From the NCBI GenBank assembly GCA_000934455.1, contig KN882247.1, positions 53,103 through 85,425 on the forward strand: a stretch of DNA of 32,323 nucleotides. The letters run 5' to 3'. This document shows, piece by piece, positions 31,483 to 32,323 of the stretch. This DNA is from Apostichopus parvimensis. Lineage: Eukaryota > Echinodermata > Holothuroidea > Aspidochirotida > Stichopodidae. Numbering within the stretch: the first letter of the stretch is position 1; every line of letters starts with the position of its first letter. A program made the translations under genes and the position numbers. A model generated the notes under the pieces. It was not told the origin of the DNA, ran no database searches, and was given only the letters and a program-made list of their open reading frames with translations.

Positions 31483-31602
31483 ATGGCATACTTTGGTGAT
31501 GAGACAACCAGGAAAAAGAAAGCAGCAGCATTGCTTGTTTTGATGTACCTCAGAGAACATGATGAGCAACTTTTACAGGCTCAGCACCTCCTCTTACCAT
31601 AA
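31483..31602 (+). CDS. Short ORF in the Harbinger-like element (39 aa)
   Basis: The ORF starts at the first ATG downstream of the TATA/initiator and encodes MAYFGDETTRKKKAAALLVL, then MYLREHDEQLLQAQHLLLP and TAA. The Lys-rich then Leu-rich helical start could be the remnant of a transposase or accessory protein N-terminus, but I recognise no domain. It has good promoter context but is far too short to be a transposase. Confidence 0.45.
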   Translation: MAYFGDETTRKKKAAALLVLMYLREHDEQLLQAQHLLLP

Positions 31603-32226
31603 GAAAGCATTATTTTATTTCACTTTGTCATTTCTTGCTATTTGCCTTTCTAGCATTCGACAATGTACTTATCAATACGTCGTCGTTTATAGCCATCGTG
31701 TGGCCTTCGTGTGGCATTCGTGTGTCCTGCGGGTAAACTACTTATATAGAAATGCACATCTTCGTGTTGCCTTCGTGTGTGGTTCGGGTGCCATCGTGTG
31801 ACCTTCTGTAGGCATCGTACTTGCTTCGGCTGTTGATTGGCTGTTGACCAAGTTCGGGGCCATCTTCGTGCGAAATTCAAAATTCCATATTCGTATGGCC
31901 ATCTGGTGTCAACTTCGCGACAGTGTGACGCCTGCATTAAGTATTCTGAAAAGAAAGAAATGCATATATATTTTATCCACTATTATAAAGGAAAAAACAC
32001 CATTAATGCTACTGGAGGAATAAGTTTTCAGTTTCGAGCATATTGCCATATAGCAGATAGGTAGCCTACTGTAGGCCCCTCAAGTGGATCATACACTGCA
32101 TTAAGGAAAACAGTATATTATCATTATCAACCACGTCACAGTCCAGAGGGAGGAAAATGTAACAATTAACACTAATATATATAATAATATTGCAGTTGAC
32201 ATCTACGGTCCCCCACTTCCGCAGCC

Positions 32227-32323
32227 GATGGGGCGGGGGCGACTAGGGGAAGTTGGGGGAATTCAATCAGTCAGTGACGACACCAACATGTCTCAGGAGA
32301 AAGCAAGTCCTGCCTCACCAGTC
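32227..32323 (+). CDS. Possible 5' end of a plus-strand gene running off the window
   Basis: A GC-rich patch with a GC-box-like GGGGCGGGGGC lies at 32229-32239. An open frame reads from ATG at 32227 or, more likely, from ATG at 32288 (context AACATGT), encoding MSQEKASPASPV to the edge. An initiator-like TCAGTCAGTG precedes it. It would be divergent from tensin. The stretch is too short to identify. Confidence 0.25.

Larger units (their letters stand above)
30815..31939. mobile_element. PIF/Harbinger-like non-autonomous DNA transposon (1119 bp) with TTA target duplication
   Basis: The element at 30818-31936 has 38-bp terminal inverted repeats starting TGC[T/A]GGCGTCACACTGTC and ending GAAGTTGACACCAGATGG, with two mismatches between arms. 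It is flanked by TTA on both sides (30815-30817 and 31937-31939), the 3-bp target duplication typical of PIF/Harbinger elements. Both arms contain many short words such as CCATCGTGAGGGCAT, CTTCGTGTGGC and CTTCGTA at roughly 10-15 bp spacing, possible transposase-binding sites. The interior has a core promoter and a short ORF but no DDE transposase. Confidence 0.85.

Noticed and set aside
31122..31937. Minus-strand ORFs at 31122-31346 and 31650-31937
   Set aside because: They are made of the sub-terminal ATCGTG/TTCGTG repeats of the Harbinger-like element and show no protein features.

Overview
The window looks like intron-rich, AT-rich animal nuclear DNA. Coding blocks are short exons with GT/AG borders, separated by introns of about 0.1 to 4 kb, with minisatellites, microsatellites and DNA-transposon fragments between them. 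The main gene is a tensin, an animal focal-adhesion scaffold. The repeat families (AGGTCA-rich repeats, PIF/Harbinger-like and hAT-like short elements) would suit a marine invertebrate, perhaps an echinoderm. That placement is inference; no ribosomal or mitochondrial marker is present.

Layout. Positions 1591-4782 hold a five-exon minus-strand gene (gene A, 364 aa by my model). It encodes an unrecognised acidic protein starting MGCVSSK, a classic N-myristoylation/palmitoylation signal. Positions 4783-10062 hold no gene I can support; the part next to 10062 is probably the tensin 3' UTR. Positions 10063-28508, and perhaps up to 30777, hold the 3' half of a tensin gene on the minus strand. It has a large Pro/Gln-rich exon, a linker, three exons carrying an SH2 domain, another linker, then PTB-domain exons ending at a TGA. 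The N-terminal phosphatase-like/C2 part of a long tensin is not in the window.

The tensin locus has four oddities: (1) two PTB exons are present twice, in 2.7-kb blocks meeting at a run of 50 Ns, which looks like two unmerged overlapping contig ends rather than a biological duplication; (2) the large exon contains an in-frame TAA that a 75-nt cryptic intron would remove; (3) the same exon has a 2-nt frame slip inside a QQYASP repeat; (4) the first PTB exon seems to lack an AG acceptor.

Repeats inside tensin introns: a 32-bp minisatellite (18.9-19.5 kb), a 60-bp tandem array interrupted by a 481-bp hAT-like element (21.3-22.2 kb), a graded trinucleotide/hexamer array (17.1-17.35 kb) and a 2.35-kb repeat (23.9-26.3 kb) packed with AGGTCA half-sites, mostly at four-base spacing. 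To the right, at 30818-31936, lies a 1119-bp PIF/Harbinger-like element with 38-bp inverted ends, a TTA target duplication, and an internal TATA/initiator promoter ahead of a 39-codon ORF. At the right edge a GC-rich stretch and an ATG at 32288 may be the start of a divergent plus-strand gene.

All exon models are read by eye from frame, splice-site and phase agreement; no transcript or homology search was possible.
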